Shown here piece by piece: positions 42,837-50,821 of a DNA stretch of 64,000 nucleotides. A program made the translations under genes and the position numbers. The notes below the pieces were generated by a model. That model saw only the letters and a program-made list of their open reading frames with translations. It had not been told where the DNA came from and did not search any database. The stretch covers positions 1 to 64,000 of the forward strand of contig JBFXDD010000021.1 in assembly GCA_050181465.1 (NCBI GenBank). Reading direction: 5' to 3'. Numbering within the stretch: position 1 is the first letter of the stretch; every line of letters begins with the position of its first letter. Source of the DNA: JACRLW01 sp050181465. GTDB taxonomy: Bacteria; Planctomycetota; UBA1135; UBA2386.

Positions 42837-43277
42837 TCAGATGAGCGCACTGCGCGGGTAGCGGCCACTGCCGCCGCGCGGGTCGGAGCCGAGCCCGCCC
42901 ACGTTCGCATCCTGCGACCGCCGCTCGCGCAGGCGTGCGACGAGCCGGAAGAAGTCGGTCACGTCCAGCGGCGTCGGCATGATCGACCAGATGTCATGCC
43001 GCGGCTTCTCGGCGGCGAGTTCCTTTACCATGCCCGCCTCCACCATGACGACGAGGTCGACGCCGCGATCGATTCCGCGCAGGTGTTCGATCATGCGGCG
43101 CGCCTCCTGCTGGTCAGCCGGCACGCCGAGGAAGACGGCATCGAAGGCTTTCTGACGCAGGGTGTTCATTCCACCGTAGCCTTCCACGCACGTGACGTGG
43201 AACTCCGGGAACTGTTGGAGGCCGACCTTGACCTGATCCCGCACGAGGCGGTCCTTCTCGACGACGAGCACTTCCAT
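42837..43277 (-). CDS. CheY-like pseudo-receiver protein
   Basis: The 146-residue protein has a receiver-like fold: MEVLVVEKDRLVRDQVKVGL with the acidic pair near residues 7-9, then FDAVFLGVPADQQEARRMIE, VDLVVMVEAGM, and a final helix. The usual phospho-acceptor Asp at the end of the third strand is replaced (FDAVFLGVP), and the conserved Lys of the fifth strand is not evident (WSIMPTPLD). It is therefore probably not phosphorylated and may act as a protein-interaction module. A Gly/Arg-rich tail has no domain. The start faces the RNase-HII-like gene 110 bases away. Confidence 0.72.
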   Translation of the reverse strand: MEVLVVEKDRLVRDQVKVGLQQFPEFHVTCVEGYGGMNTLRQKAFDAVFLGVPADQQEARRMIEHLRGIDRGVDLVVMVEAGMVKELAAEKPRHDIWSIMPTPLDVTDFFRLVARLRERRSQDANVGGLGSDPRGGSGRYPRSALI

Positions 43278-43387
43278 CGTGACGCTTGTTCCTCGCCTGC
43301 GCAGCGCCGACGATCCCGACCGACCGCAGCGGCGGTCGCGCCTTCGATTCGTCCAGCGGACAGACTCCGCACTCTTCGGCCACCGCC

Positions 43388-44353
43388 ATGCAAACGCTGA
43401 ACTCGCTGCGCTGCCTCGCCGGGCTCGACGAAGCCGGACTGGGACCGATCCTCGGTCCGATGGTGGTCGCCGGAGTCGCGCTCGAAGGACCGGCGGGGTG
43501 CGATCCGTGGTCCGCCCTCGCCGCCGCGGTCACGCGCAATCGCCCACGCGAACGTCAGATCCAAGTCGCCGACAGCAAGAAGGTGCACCAGGGCGCTGCG
43601 GGATTCGCCCGCCTCGAACGCACGGTGTTGGGATTCTGGGCAGCTTGGACCGGCGGGATCCCGACGACGATCGAAGGCCTACTGGCGAAGACGGCCACCG
43701 ACCTGAACCGATTGCGCCGCTGCCCTTGGTATTCCGAACTGGATGTCGCGCTGCCGCTCGCGAATCGTCGGGAGGACTTGGAGCTCACCGGTCATCTCCT
43801 CGCGGCGGCAATGAACGACGCACGCATCGTGGCCGTGCATGCGACCGCGCTCGCGGTCGACGTCGAGGAGTTCAACGCGACGATCGCCGCCACCGACAAC
43901 AAGTCGGACACGCACCTACGGCACTACGTGCGCGTGCTCGCGGATCTCCTCGCCCAGACTCCGCCGCAAGCTCACGTGATCGCCGATCGAGCCGGTGGTC
44001 GTGCGCACTACCAACGGTCACTCGCGAAAGCGTTTCCAGGTGCATCGGTTCAGCGCATCCAGGAGAGCGAGTCGGTCTCGAGCTATGCGATCCAGCAGGC
44101 CGACGGCGAGCGACGCGTGACCTTCGCGACCGGCGGCGAGGAACGCGCGTTCCCGACCGCGCTGGCGAGTTGCTTCGCCAAGTACGTGCGAGAACTCTTG
44201 ATGCACACGCTCAACGATTGGTTCGCGCTGCGCATTCCCGGCTTGCGGCGAACCGCTGGCTACTGGGTTGACGGCCAACGATTCCTGGCCGACATCGACA
44301 GCTATCTCTCGAGTCATTCGTTGCCGCGCGAACGCCTCGTCCGCGTGCGATGA
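43388..44353 (+). CDS. RNase HII-like protein (divergent RNase H fold)
   Basis: The 321-residue protein opens with LAGLDEAGLGPILGPMVVAG, matching the DEAGRGPL-type motif of RNase HII (Asp14, Glu15). It has QVADSKKVH in place of the usual DSKKL, VIADRAGGR as the likely third acidic strand, and a later helix with ALASCFAKYVRELLM recalling the IAKVxRD helix. The protein is about 100 residues longer than normal RNase HII, with an insertion at about 85-165. The first acidic residues are kept, so nuclease activity is possible on RNA/DNA hybrids, but the family is divergent. ATG 43388 is chosen; the frame is open 34 codons further. Confidence 0.72.
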   Translation: MQTLNSLRCLAGLDEAGLGPILGPMVVAGVALEGPAGCDPWSALAAAVTRNRPRERQIQVADSKKVHQGAAGFARLERTVLGFWAAWTGGIPTTIEGLLAKTATDLNRLRRCPWYSELDVALPLANRREDLELTGHLLAAAMNDARIVAVHATALAVDVEEFNATIAATDNKSDTHLRHYVRVLADLLAQTPPQAHVIADRAGGRAHYQRSLAKAFPGASVQRIQESESVSSYAIQQADGERRVTFATGGEERAFPTALASCFAKYVRELLMHTLNDWFALRIPGLRRTAGYWVDGQRFLADIDSYLSSHSLPRERLVRVR

Positions 44354-44384
44354 CCCGCCTCATCTCCTGCCCCCACCTCATCCA

Positions 44385-44714
44385 ATGAGTTACGAGTTCT
44401 ACAGAGTTCTCCACATCGCCGGCCTCGCGGCCCTCTTCCTCGGGCTCGGCGGCATGCTTGCCGGACAACGCAAGTCGTTCGGAATGCTGCACGGGCTTGG
44501 CCTCGTGCTCCTGCTCGTGAGCGGATTCGGCGCGCAGGCCAAGGCGAGCCTCGGCTTTCCTGGCTGGATGATCGCGATGATCGGGATCTGGGTCGTGCTC
44601 GCCGTGATGCCGGTGGTCGCCAAGCGACAAGTCCTGCCGACTCCGCTCGTGGTGTTGGCGAGCCTGGCGCTTGGGGTCGCGACCGGCTGGTTGGCTTTCT
44701 ACAAGCCGTTCTGA
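44385..44714 (+). CDS. Small integral membrane protein
   Basis: The 109-residue protein has four hydrophobic helices: YRVLHIAGLAALFLGLGGML, GMLHGLGLVLLLVSGFG, MIAMIGIWVVLAVMPVVA and LVVLASLALGVATGWLAFY. It resembles small SirB2-like or cytochrome-b-like membrane proteins in size, with His9 and His36 inside or near helices. I cannot name a family. It starts 31 bases after the RNase HII-like stop in the same direction. Confidence 0.75.
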   Translation: MSYEFYRVLHIAGLAALFLGLGGMLAGQRKSFGMLHGLGLVLLLVSGFGAQAKASLGFPGWMIAMIGIWVVLAVMPVVAKRQVLPTPLVVLASLALGVATGWLAFYKPF

Positions 44715-44739
44715 ACGGTGGCAGCGACGTTCGACGGCC

Positions 44740-47346
44740 TCACCGATCGCGCGGCGCACCGCTCCCCGGCAACACTCCGACGCGCATCTCCACTTGCAGG
44801 CGGCGGCGCAGCTCCGTCACGTCGATCGTGCCGTCCAGCAATGCGCGATAGGCAGCGAGCGCATCCGTCACTTCGGCAGCGGTCTCGCGCACGAACTCGA
44901 CACGGAAGCGCCGGGCGCCGCGATCACGTGCGGCGGCGAGCACGCCGGCCGCAGTCTGCAGCGTGCCGTTGAACACCGTGTTGCGGCATCCGGCATCGAC
45001 GATCACCGGGTGCTCGAATCCCAGCCGATCGCGCAAAGCGACCCGATGCCGCTCGCACGGACGGCCGCAGCTCCGGTAGTCGCGCCCCTCGCTCAAGAGG
45101 TGCGCGTAGACACAGTGCTCCGTGTGGAAGGTCGGCATCCGCACGTGCAGCGTGAGGGTCACCTGAGACACGTCGATCGCCGTCAAGAGAGCGCGAAGTT
45201 GCTGCGCATCGAGATCGTGCGAGGGCGTGATCGTCGTCAGGCCGCGACCGAGCAACAGCTTCGCCGTCAGCGAGTTGGTGACATTGAGCGAGAAGTCGCC
45301 GTGCAACACCGGTCGTGATTCACTCGGTAATGCCGCGAACAGCTCCAGTGCACCGAAGTGCCGCACGAGGATCCCGTCGGGCGAGAGGTCCAACAGACGT
45401 TCATCGAAACGTCGTTCACCGGGCTTGGTCACGCGCAGAGTCGCCACCACCACGCGCAGTCCCGCCTCACGCGCCCGCGCCACCGCTCGCGACAACCCGG
45501 CGAGTTCCATCCAGTCCAACTCGACCTCCCGCACGCCCTGCTCGATCGCCGCCTCGAGTTGTTCCGGTTCGCGACACAGCGGAACGAGTTCGAGCGTGCC
45601 GTTCGATGCGGCCCGACGATCTGCTGGACCAGCCGCGAGCTGGGCTCGCACGCGTGGGAGCGCAGGCGTGGAATCGATCGCTCGGCGCGGCCCGGCCGCG
45701 ATGCACTGTTCCAGTGTCGCGACGACCTCGCGCCGCATGCGCTTGAGTTCCGACACCGGCAGATGGAGCCCGAGTTCCAGTTCGTCGACGAGCAACTCTT
45801 CGAGACGCAGCGCCGTCCCACCCACGGCGCCCAGTTTCTCACGGATGAGGGCTGCGGTCAGACCGTCGCCCGCAGCAGGCGAGAGATCGGAGTCGCTCTC
45901 GACCTCGCACGTCAACTCACCGCTTCGGGCCGTGACCGAGAGCTTCGCGCCCTCGCGGCCGCGCACGTGCAGCGTGAGCGGATGACGTCCGGCCGGCTCA
46001 CTGAGATCGGCGACGATCGACGGGTCGCTCGTGAGCCAGACTCGCTGGCCGGGACGGATGCGCGACAGCCCCGGATGGGACGGCGCGAGTTGGACTCGCC
46101 ATCCCTTGGCACTCGCCGCGACGCGCCACAGCGGCCCGCCCACCTCGTCGGTCTCGGGGTGAGCGTCGTCGAACACCACGCCCATCCCTGCTCGCAGCTC
46201 GGGCGGAGCGACGTCGGCCGGATCGAGACCGGGCAACGGCGAACTCCGCTCGCCGCGCGGTGAGGATCGCGACGGCAACGCGCGCGCACCGGTCCAAGGT
46301 CGAGCCGCACCCTCGCGAGCGATCTCGATCGAACCCCCCTTCACTGCGGTGACGACTCCCAAGCAATGGCCGCGATGTTTGGGGAAGCGACCTTCGACCA
46401 GGGTTTGATGGTCCGAACCGGCGAGGAAGCCGTCCGAAAAACCGCGCGTGTAGGCGCTGCCCATCGCGCTCAGGTCCACCGCGAGTCGATCGCGGTCCAG
46501 AGCGGTGGGCGATCCGGCGAGGATGGCGTCGAGCCAACGCCGATAACCGCCGACCGCGGTGCTGACATACGGCGCGCCCTTCTGTCGTCCTTCGATCTTG
46601 AGTCCTTCCACACCGAGCTCGGCGAGAGCAGGGATCGCGCGCACGCCGGCGAGGTCCTTCGGACTCAGCAGGTACGCGAGGTCTTCGAGTGGGCGAAGCT
46701 CGCCGTCGAGGATCAGGTCGTATGGCATGCGGCAGGATTGCGCACATTGGCCGCGATTCGCGGAGCGTCCGCCCCACGTCTCACTCGTCAGGCACTGCCC
46801 GCTCCAGGAAACGCAGAGTGCGCCGTGCACGAAGACTTCGAGCTCGAGGTCGGTCTCGGCGCGGAAACGGCGGATCTCCTCCACGGAGAGTTCTCGCGGG
46901 ACCACGACTCGATTGCAGCCCAGCGACGCCGCGAAGCGCGCGGCGTCGGCGTTGCAGATCGTCATCTGCGTGCTCGCGTGCAGCTCGAGAGCCGGACAGA
47001 TCGCGCGTGCGAGCAACGCGATCGCCGGATCTTGCACGATCAGCGCATCCACCCCGCTTCGCGCGATCGCGACAAGCAGGTCTTCGGCCTGTCCCAACTC
47101 ACCTTCGAACACCAAGGTGTTGAGGGTCACGTAGGCGCGCGCGCAGGCTCGGTGGACTTGCGCCACCACCTCATCCAGCTTGTCGCGCGAGAAGTTCGCC
47201 GCGCGAGCGCGGGCGTTGAACCCTTCATCGAGACCGAAGTACACCGCGTCCGCGCCTGCCGCCAATGCGGCCGCGAGCGCTTCTTGGCTGCCGGCAGGAG
47301 CGAGGATCTCGGGACGGCGTGGCTTGGCGCGATCGCTGGACGACAC
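44740..47346 (-). CDS. U32-family protein (RlhA/TrhP type), extended
   Basis: The 868-residue protein begins with the U32 barrel: PEILAPAGSQEALAAALAAG, DAVYFGLDEGFNARARAANF, a LHASTQMTICNADAARF motif, VVPRELSVEEI, LEVFVHGALCVSWSGQCLTS and the Cys-rich RGQCAQSCRMPYDL. U32 members RlhA and TrhP hydroxylate cytidine in 23S rRNA or uridine in tRNA. The length and the central DUF3656-like part fit RlhA better than the shorter TrhP. A second barrel-like part near the end has HTEHCVYAH and YRSCGRPCERHR, which may bind an iron-sulfur cluster. I chose GTG 47346, just before the conserved core; the frame is open to 47424. Confidence 0.85.
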   Translation of the reverse strand: MSSSDRAKPRRPEILAPAGSQEALAAALAAGADAVYFGLDEGFNARARAANFSRDKLDEVVAQVHRACARAYVTLNTLVFEGELGQAEDLLVAIARSGVDALIVQDPAIALLARAICPALELHASTQMTICNADAARFAASLGCNRVVVPRELSVEEIRRFRAETDLELEVFVHGALCVSWSGQCLTSETWGGRSANRGQCAQSCRMPYDLILDGELRPLEDLAYLLSPKDLAGVRAIPALAELGVEGLKIEGRQKGAPYVSTAVGGYRRWLDAILAGSPTALDRDRLAVDLSAMGSAYTRGFSDGFLAGSDHQTLVEGRFPKHRGHCLGVVTAVKGGSIEIAREGAARPWTGARALPSRSSPRGERSSPLPGLDPADVAPPELRAGMGVVFDDAHPETDEVGGPLWRVAASAKGWRVQLAPSHPGLSRIRPGQRVWLTSDPSIVADLSEPAGRHPLTLHVRGREGAKLSVTARSGELTCEVESDSDLSPAAGDGLTAALIREKLGAVGGTALRLEELLVDELELGLHLPVSELKRMRREVVATLEQCIAAGPRRAIDSTPALPRVRAQLAAGPADRRAASNGTLELVPLCREPEQLEAAIEQGVREVELDWMELAGLSRAVARAREAGLRVVVATLRVTKPGERRFDERLLDLSPDGILVRHFGALELFAALPSESRPVLHGDFSLNVTNSLTAKLLLGRGLTTITPSHDLDAQQLRALLTAIDVSQVTLTLHVRMPTFHTEHCVYAHLLSEGRDYRSCGRPCERHRVALRDRLGFEHPVIVDAGCRNTVFNGTLQTAAGVLAAARDRGARRFRVEFVRETAAEVTDALAAYRALLDGTIDVTELRRRLQVEMRVGVLPGSGAPRDR

Positions 47347-47456
47347 CCGCGGAAGTTTATCGTCCCGTGTGCTTGATCGGGAGATATCAGAGAGCCACAC
47401 TCGCGACGGCGGGTTGCAAGCCAACCCACATCGTGTTGTTCTCGTGTGAGGAAGTC

Positions 47457-48077
47457 ATGCCGAAGGGAAACCCGTTCTGCTTGGGAACGACGAGCCGCTT
47501 GGCGGCTGCGCTCGCGTCGTTGTGGTTGTGCAGTTGCAACACCGCATGGGCAGTCGCCGGATCGATCGCGACGGTGGGCATCGGAGCCGCGGTCGACGGC
47601 CACGAGATCGGGCAGATCTACTACGTGGGGGTCCTGGACCCTCATGAGCAGGTGCCTCCCGCGCTGTATCGGATCACACTCCGTGGGGAGTCTTCGCTCG
47701 TGAACTCGACGAGGTTTGCCTCGGGCTGGATCGACGCAGCCTTGGTCGATTCCCTCAGCACGAAGATCGGCTTCGACGACGCCGGCAACATCGCCGTCAA
47801 GAACGGCGAGAAGAAGCTCGCGTTGAAGACCGGGCGACGGATGTGGGTGTTCGGTCCGGAAGGCTTCCGGAAGGTGCCGGAGAATCACCGCTTGGTGATC
47901 GTCATGGGTAGCAGCCCGCAGGCCTTCTTCGCTGCGGTCGACCAGACCCTCGGCGAGCTGGATCTCGCGCGCCGCCTCGACAACGGTCAGGTCGCGGCCG
48001 AAGAAACTATCGCGATGCTGCAGTCGCTCGATGCGCAGATGGCGGACCTGACCAAACTGGAGGAGTCTCTCCGATGA
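47457..48077 (+). CDS. Probable lipoprotein of unknown function
   Basis: The 206-residue product starts MPKGNPFCLGTTSRLAAALA, followed by SLWLCSC, which fits a lipobox. ATG 47457 has GAGGAAG just upstream. The middle is beta-rich (YRITLRGESS, IAVKNGEKKLALKTGRRMWV), then comes a helical end (FFAAVDQTLGELDLARRLDN). No known domain was recognised. The stop overlaps the start of the next lipoprotein by four bases (ATGA), so the two are coupled and may form a complex. The CHAT-protease gene follows further downstream in the same direction. Confidence 0.68.
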   Translation: MPKGNPFCLGTTSRLAAALASLWLCSCNTAWAVAGSIATVGIGAAVDGHEIGQIYYVGVLDPHEQVPPALYRITLRGESSLVNSTRFASGWIDAALVDSLSTKIGFDDAGNIAVKNGEKKLALKTGRRMWVFGPEGFRKVPENHRLVIVMGSSPQAFFAAVDQTLGELDLARRLDNGQVAAEETIAMLQSLDAQMADLTKLEESLR

Positions 48078-50722
48078 TGCGCGCTCGCCTCGTGTGCTCC
48101 ACCGTGCTCGCGTGTTTTGGTGCCTGCGCGAGCCTTCGCATCGACGTGGACGTCTACAAGGGCCCGCTTGCCAACGAAGAGCAGATCCAGATCCAGGAGC
48201 TCATCGCACTCGCGACGGGCGCCAAGCCCTTGCTCGTGCAGTTGCGGGACGAACTGGAGAGCAACGAACGGTACATCACGACGAAGAGCTGGCGTATTCG
48301 ACCCGACTACGAGGACGGTTACATGGAGCCGCAGGTGGGGACCGAACAACTCACATTCTGTTCCGCGCAAGCCCAGAGCGTGAACGAGGTGATCGGATTG
48401 TACGGCGATCTGGGCGACGCCCCACACGCCGAACGACTCGCACGAATCGCCCAGCTATCCGACCGTTATCGCTACCACTTCTGGCAGCTAGTCCGCCAGG
48501 CCCCCGAACAGGAGGCGCGCGAGGACAGGCTAGCGCGCTTGCTGACCGCCACCGGCTCCGACTCGGCCAAGGCTCTCGCAACGTTCTTCTCGATCGAGAA
48601 TGGTCAGCGACCCTCGGTCCAGGTCGTGAAGTCGCTTCTGGACGCCGCAGTCGAATTGCCCTACTCGCCGATCGAGGGAGGGACACTCCGTACTCTCGTT
48701 TCCTTCGATAGAAGCAAGTTCGGAGCAAACGTCGCGTTCGATGTTCTGGCACGCGAGGAGGTGTGGCGCGCGTCGTTGCGCGTAGTGACTGGACTGGATG
48801 CGCAGCAGAAGAGCGAGATCAGCGCCGTCGGCACACGCGTCGCCCAGTCATTCCTCGATGCGCGAAGCACCCTCCGCGAACTCATGCGCGAGTGCGCTCG
48901 GCTCGCGATCGAACTGCTGGCGGAACCGGCACCGACGGACCAGGACACCAAGCGCGCACACGATTCACTGGTCGCCGCTCTCACGATGAGCTCCTGGCGA
49001 GTCTTGGCCGATGGGCTGCAGCCGCGCCGCGCGTTCTCCAAAGAGGAACAGGTTCGTTACCCGTCACTCAGTGCCGTGGCGCAACGGCTGAGCGGCCATC
49101 TGAGTTCGATCAGGGCGAGCATGCTGTCTTCCCCGGCTCGCGATTCCGGAGCTCGCCTGGCGTTGATCGCTCGCGTGCTGGATTGGATCGATGAGGACCC
49201 GACGCGATCGGTTCGCTTGACCGCGCAGGCATTGTTGGATCTGGATGAGCTGGCGGCCAGCGGCCGATTCCGCGACGGAGACTTGCAGAAGGTCTACGAC
49301 CGCTATGGTGCCGCGGGCGGTCCGACAGCCGAGGCGTCCACGCCACTGCCGGAGTCGAGCACGATCGGGGACACGTTGGCTGAACTGCATCCACCCGGGC
49401 TCTCCGGCGGTCGAGCGACCATCGGACTCGACCGGCAGACTTCTCACTACCTCGAGAGCACCAGCAAGGGTGGTGCAACGGACCCGCAGCTACTCCGCGA
49501 GTTGCTGCGGTCGCTGATACAGTTCGGCGAGAAAGTCCGCATCCTTTCCGGGATGTCGCCATTGCTCGGTTCAGGTAGTCGCGATCTGTTCGACATCCTC
49601 CAGGCAGTGGGCAACTCCATCATCACCCAAGCCGATGCCATCCAGAGAAGCCATCATCTCCTGGATGACAACGACGAGCAGATGCGCCACGACGAGGTAG
49701 GCAAGGCCAGCTACGAGAGGGAGCTCGATGCGCGAACCCAGGCCGGCCGACCACTCGGCGACTCGGCTGCGCTCGATGGAAAGGCGCGAAACGTTCTCGA
49801 TCACTTCGCGAGACAGCTCAGCTACGCGTTCGCGCAGGAGCTTGCGACCAACGGCGAGACCGAGCACGCGAAGCGCCTTGCCGCCGCGCACGCATACATC
49901 GAGGAGGAGATGACGAAGCACATCTATCTTCGCCACGCAGCGGCGTACTTGCGGAACTCGTATCCGTCGCCTGATCTCCAACCGGCCCCCTTGCACCTAC
50001 AACACGGCACCGGTTTCACGCTGATTCGCGACGCCGATCGCCGCAAGACCGCCGAGAAGCTGGACAAGCAGTTCTGGCAGAACGTGAATCAGGTCACCGT
50101 CTCCGGCACCGGAGACACCAACATGGCCATGATCAAGGACGACATCGGCAACTGGCAGCTCAAGGAGTACAGCGGCGACACGCGCCAGATCATGAAGTCG
50201 ATGGGAGGGCTCGTGCGCTTCGCGACCTCGGCCGGCGTCTCGCCGGCGGCGCTCATGGACGCCGCGCAGTTGCAACCGCTGCTCGACAAGGCGCGTTCGG
50301 ATCGGCTCACCGGGGACGATCCCAAGACGCTGAAGGAGATTCGCGACCGGCAGTCCGAGAACTCGAGCCGCGCCGATTCGACGGCAAGCGCCATGCGGGT
50401 CGCCGTCCAGCAGGGCGCGGAGTTGAACGGACAACTGCGAACGTGGGCCAAGTCCTTAGTGGCCGATTCGGCCGCGATCGAGAGCATCGCCGTGCCGAAG
50501 TCGCCCGATGCCGGGGCGGGAACGTCGGAGTTCGCGGCCGCGATCGATGCGAACCACACCGAGTTCCGCGCCCTGTTCGAAGCCGCGAAGAAGCCGGCCA
50601 AGCCCGACCAAGTGGCGAAGCTCGCCGAGTTTCTTACGCGCCGCCGGGAACAGCTGCGCGGACTCCAGCTCGCCCTGTTCGGCTCCAAGGAGAAGACTGC
50701 GGGCGCGTCACCGGCGCAGTGA
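48074..50722 (+). CDS. Large helical lipoprotein of unknown function
   Basis: The 882-residue product starts MMRARLVCSTVLACFGACAS, with a lipobox at FGAC. Nearly all of the rest reads as alpha-helical (many Leu/Ala/Arg/Glu heptads), with a Gly/Pro-rich break near 415-455. A region near 650-690 (TVSGTGDTNMAMIKDDIGNW) is more strand-like. No enzyme motif or named domain was seen. It is coupled to the preceding lipoprotein through a four-base overlap. The gene downstream, 99 bases on, encodes a lipoprotein CHAT protease. A scaffold or substrate role for that protease is conceivable, but it is inference. Confidence 0.72.
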   Translation: MMRARLVCSTVLACFGACASLRIDVDVYKGPLANEEQIQIQELIALATGAKPLLVQLRDELESNERYITTKSWRIRPDYEDGYMEPQVGTEQLTFCSAQAQSVNEVIGLYGDLGDAPHAERLARIAQLSDRYRYHFWQLVRQAPEQEAREDRLARLLTATGSDSAKALATFFSIENGQRPSVQVVKSLLDAAVELPYSPIEGGTLRTLVSFDRSKFGANVAFDVLAREEVWRASLRVVTGLDAQQKSEISAVGTRVAQSFLDARSTLRELMRECARLAIELLAEPAPTDQDTKRAHDSLVAALTMSSWRVLADGLQPRRAFSKEEQVRYPSLSAVAQRLSGHLSSIRASMLSSPARDSGARLALIARVLDWIDEDPTRSVRLTAQALLDLDELAASGRFRDGDLQKVYDRYGAAGGPTAEASTPLPESSTIGDTLAELHPPGLSGGRATIGLDRQTSHYLESTSKGGATDPQLLRELLRSLIQFGEKVRILSGMSPLLGSGSRDLFDILQAVGNSIITQADAIQRSHHLLDDNDEQMRHDEVGKASYERELDARTQAGRPLGDSAALDGKARNVLDHFARQLSYAFAQELATNGETEHAKRLAAAHAYIEEEMTKHIYLRHAAAYLRNSYPSPDLQPAPLHLQHGTGFTLIRDADRRKTAEKLDKQFWQNVNQVTVSGTGDTNMAMIKDDIGNWQLKEYSGDTRQIMKSMGGLVRFATSAGVSPAALMDAAQLQPLLDKARSDRLTGDDPKTLKEIRDRQSENSSRADSTASAMRVAVQQGAELNGQLRTWAKSLVADSAAIESIAVPKSPDAGAGTSEFAAAIDANHTEFRALFEAAKKPAKPDQVAKLAEFLTRRREQLRGLQLALFGSKEKTAGASPAQ

Positions 50723-50821
50723 TCGCCTGCGCCGGATCGCCTGCGATCCGAAGGACTGGGAAACTGGCGGAGTTCCCGAGGCTATCCTCCCGGCCGCGGT
50801 GATTCCCCGCGACCTCTCGAC

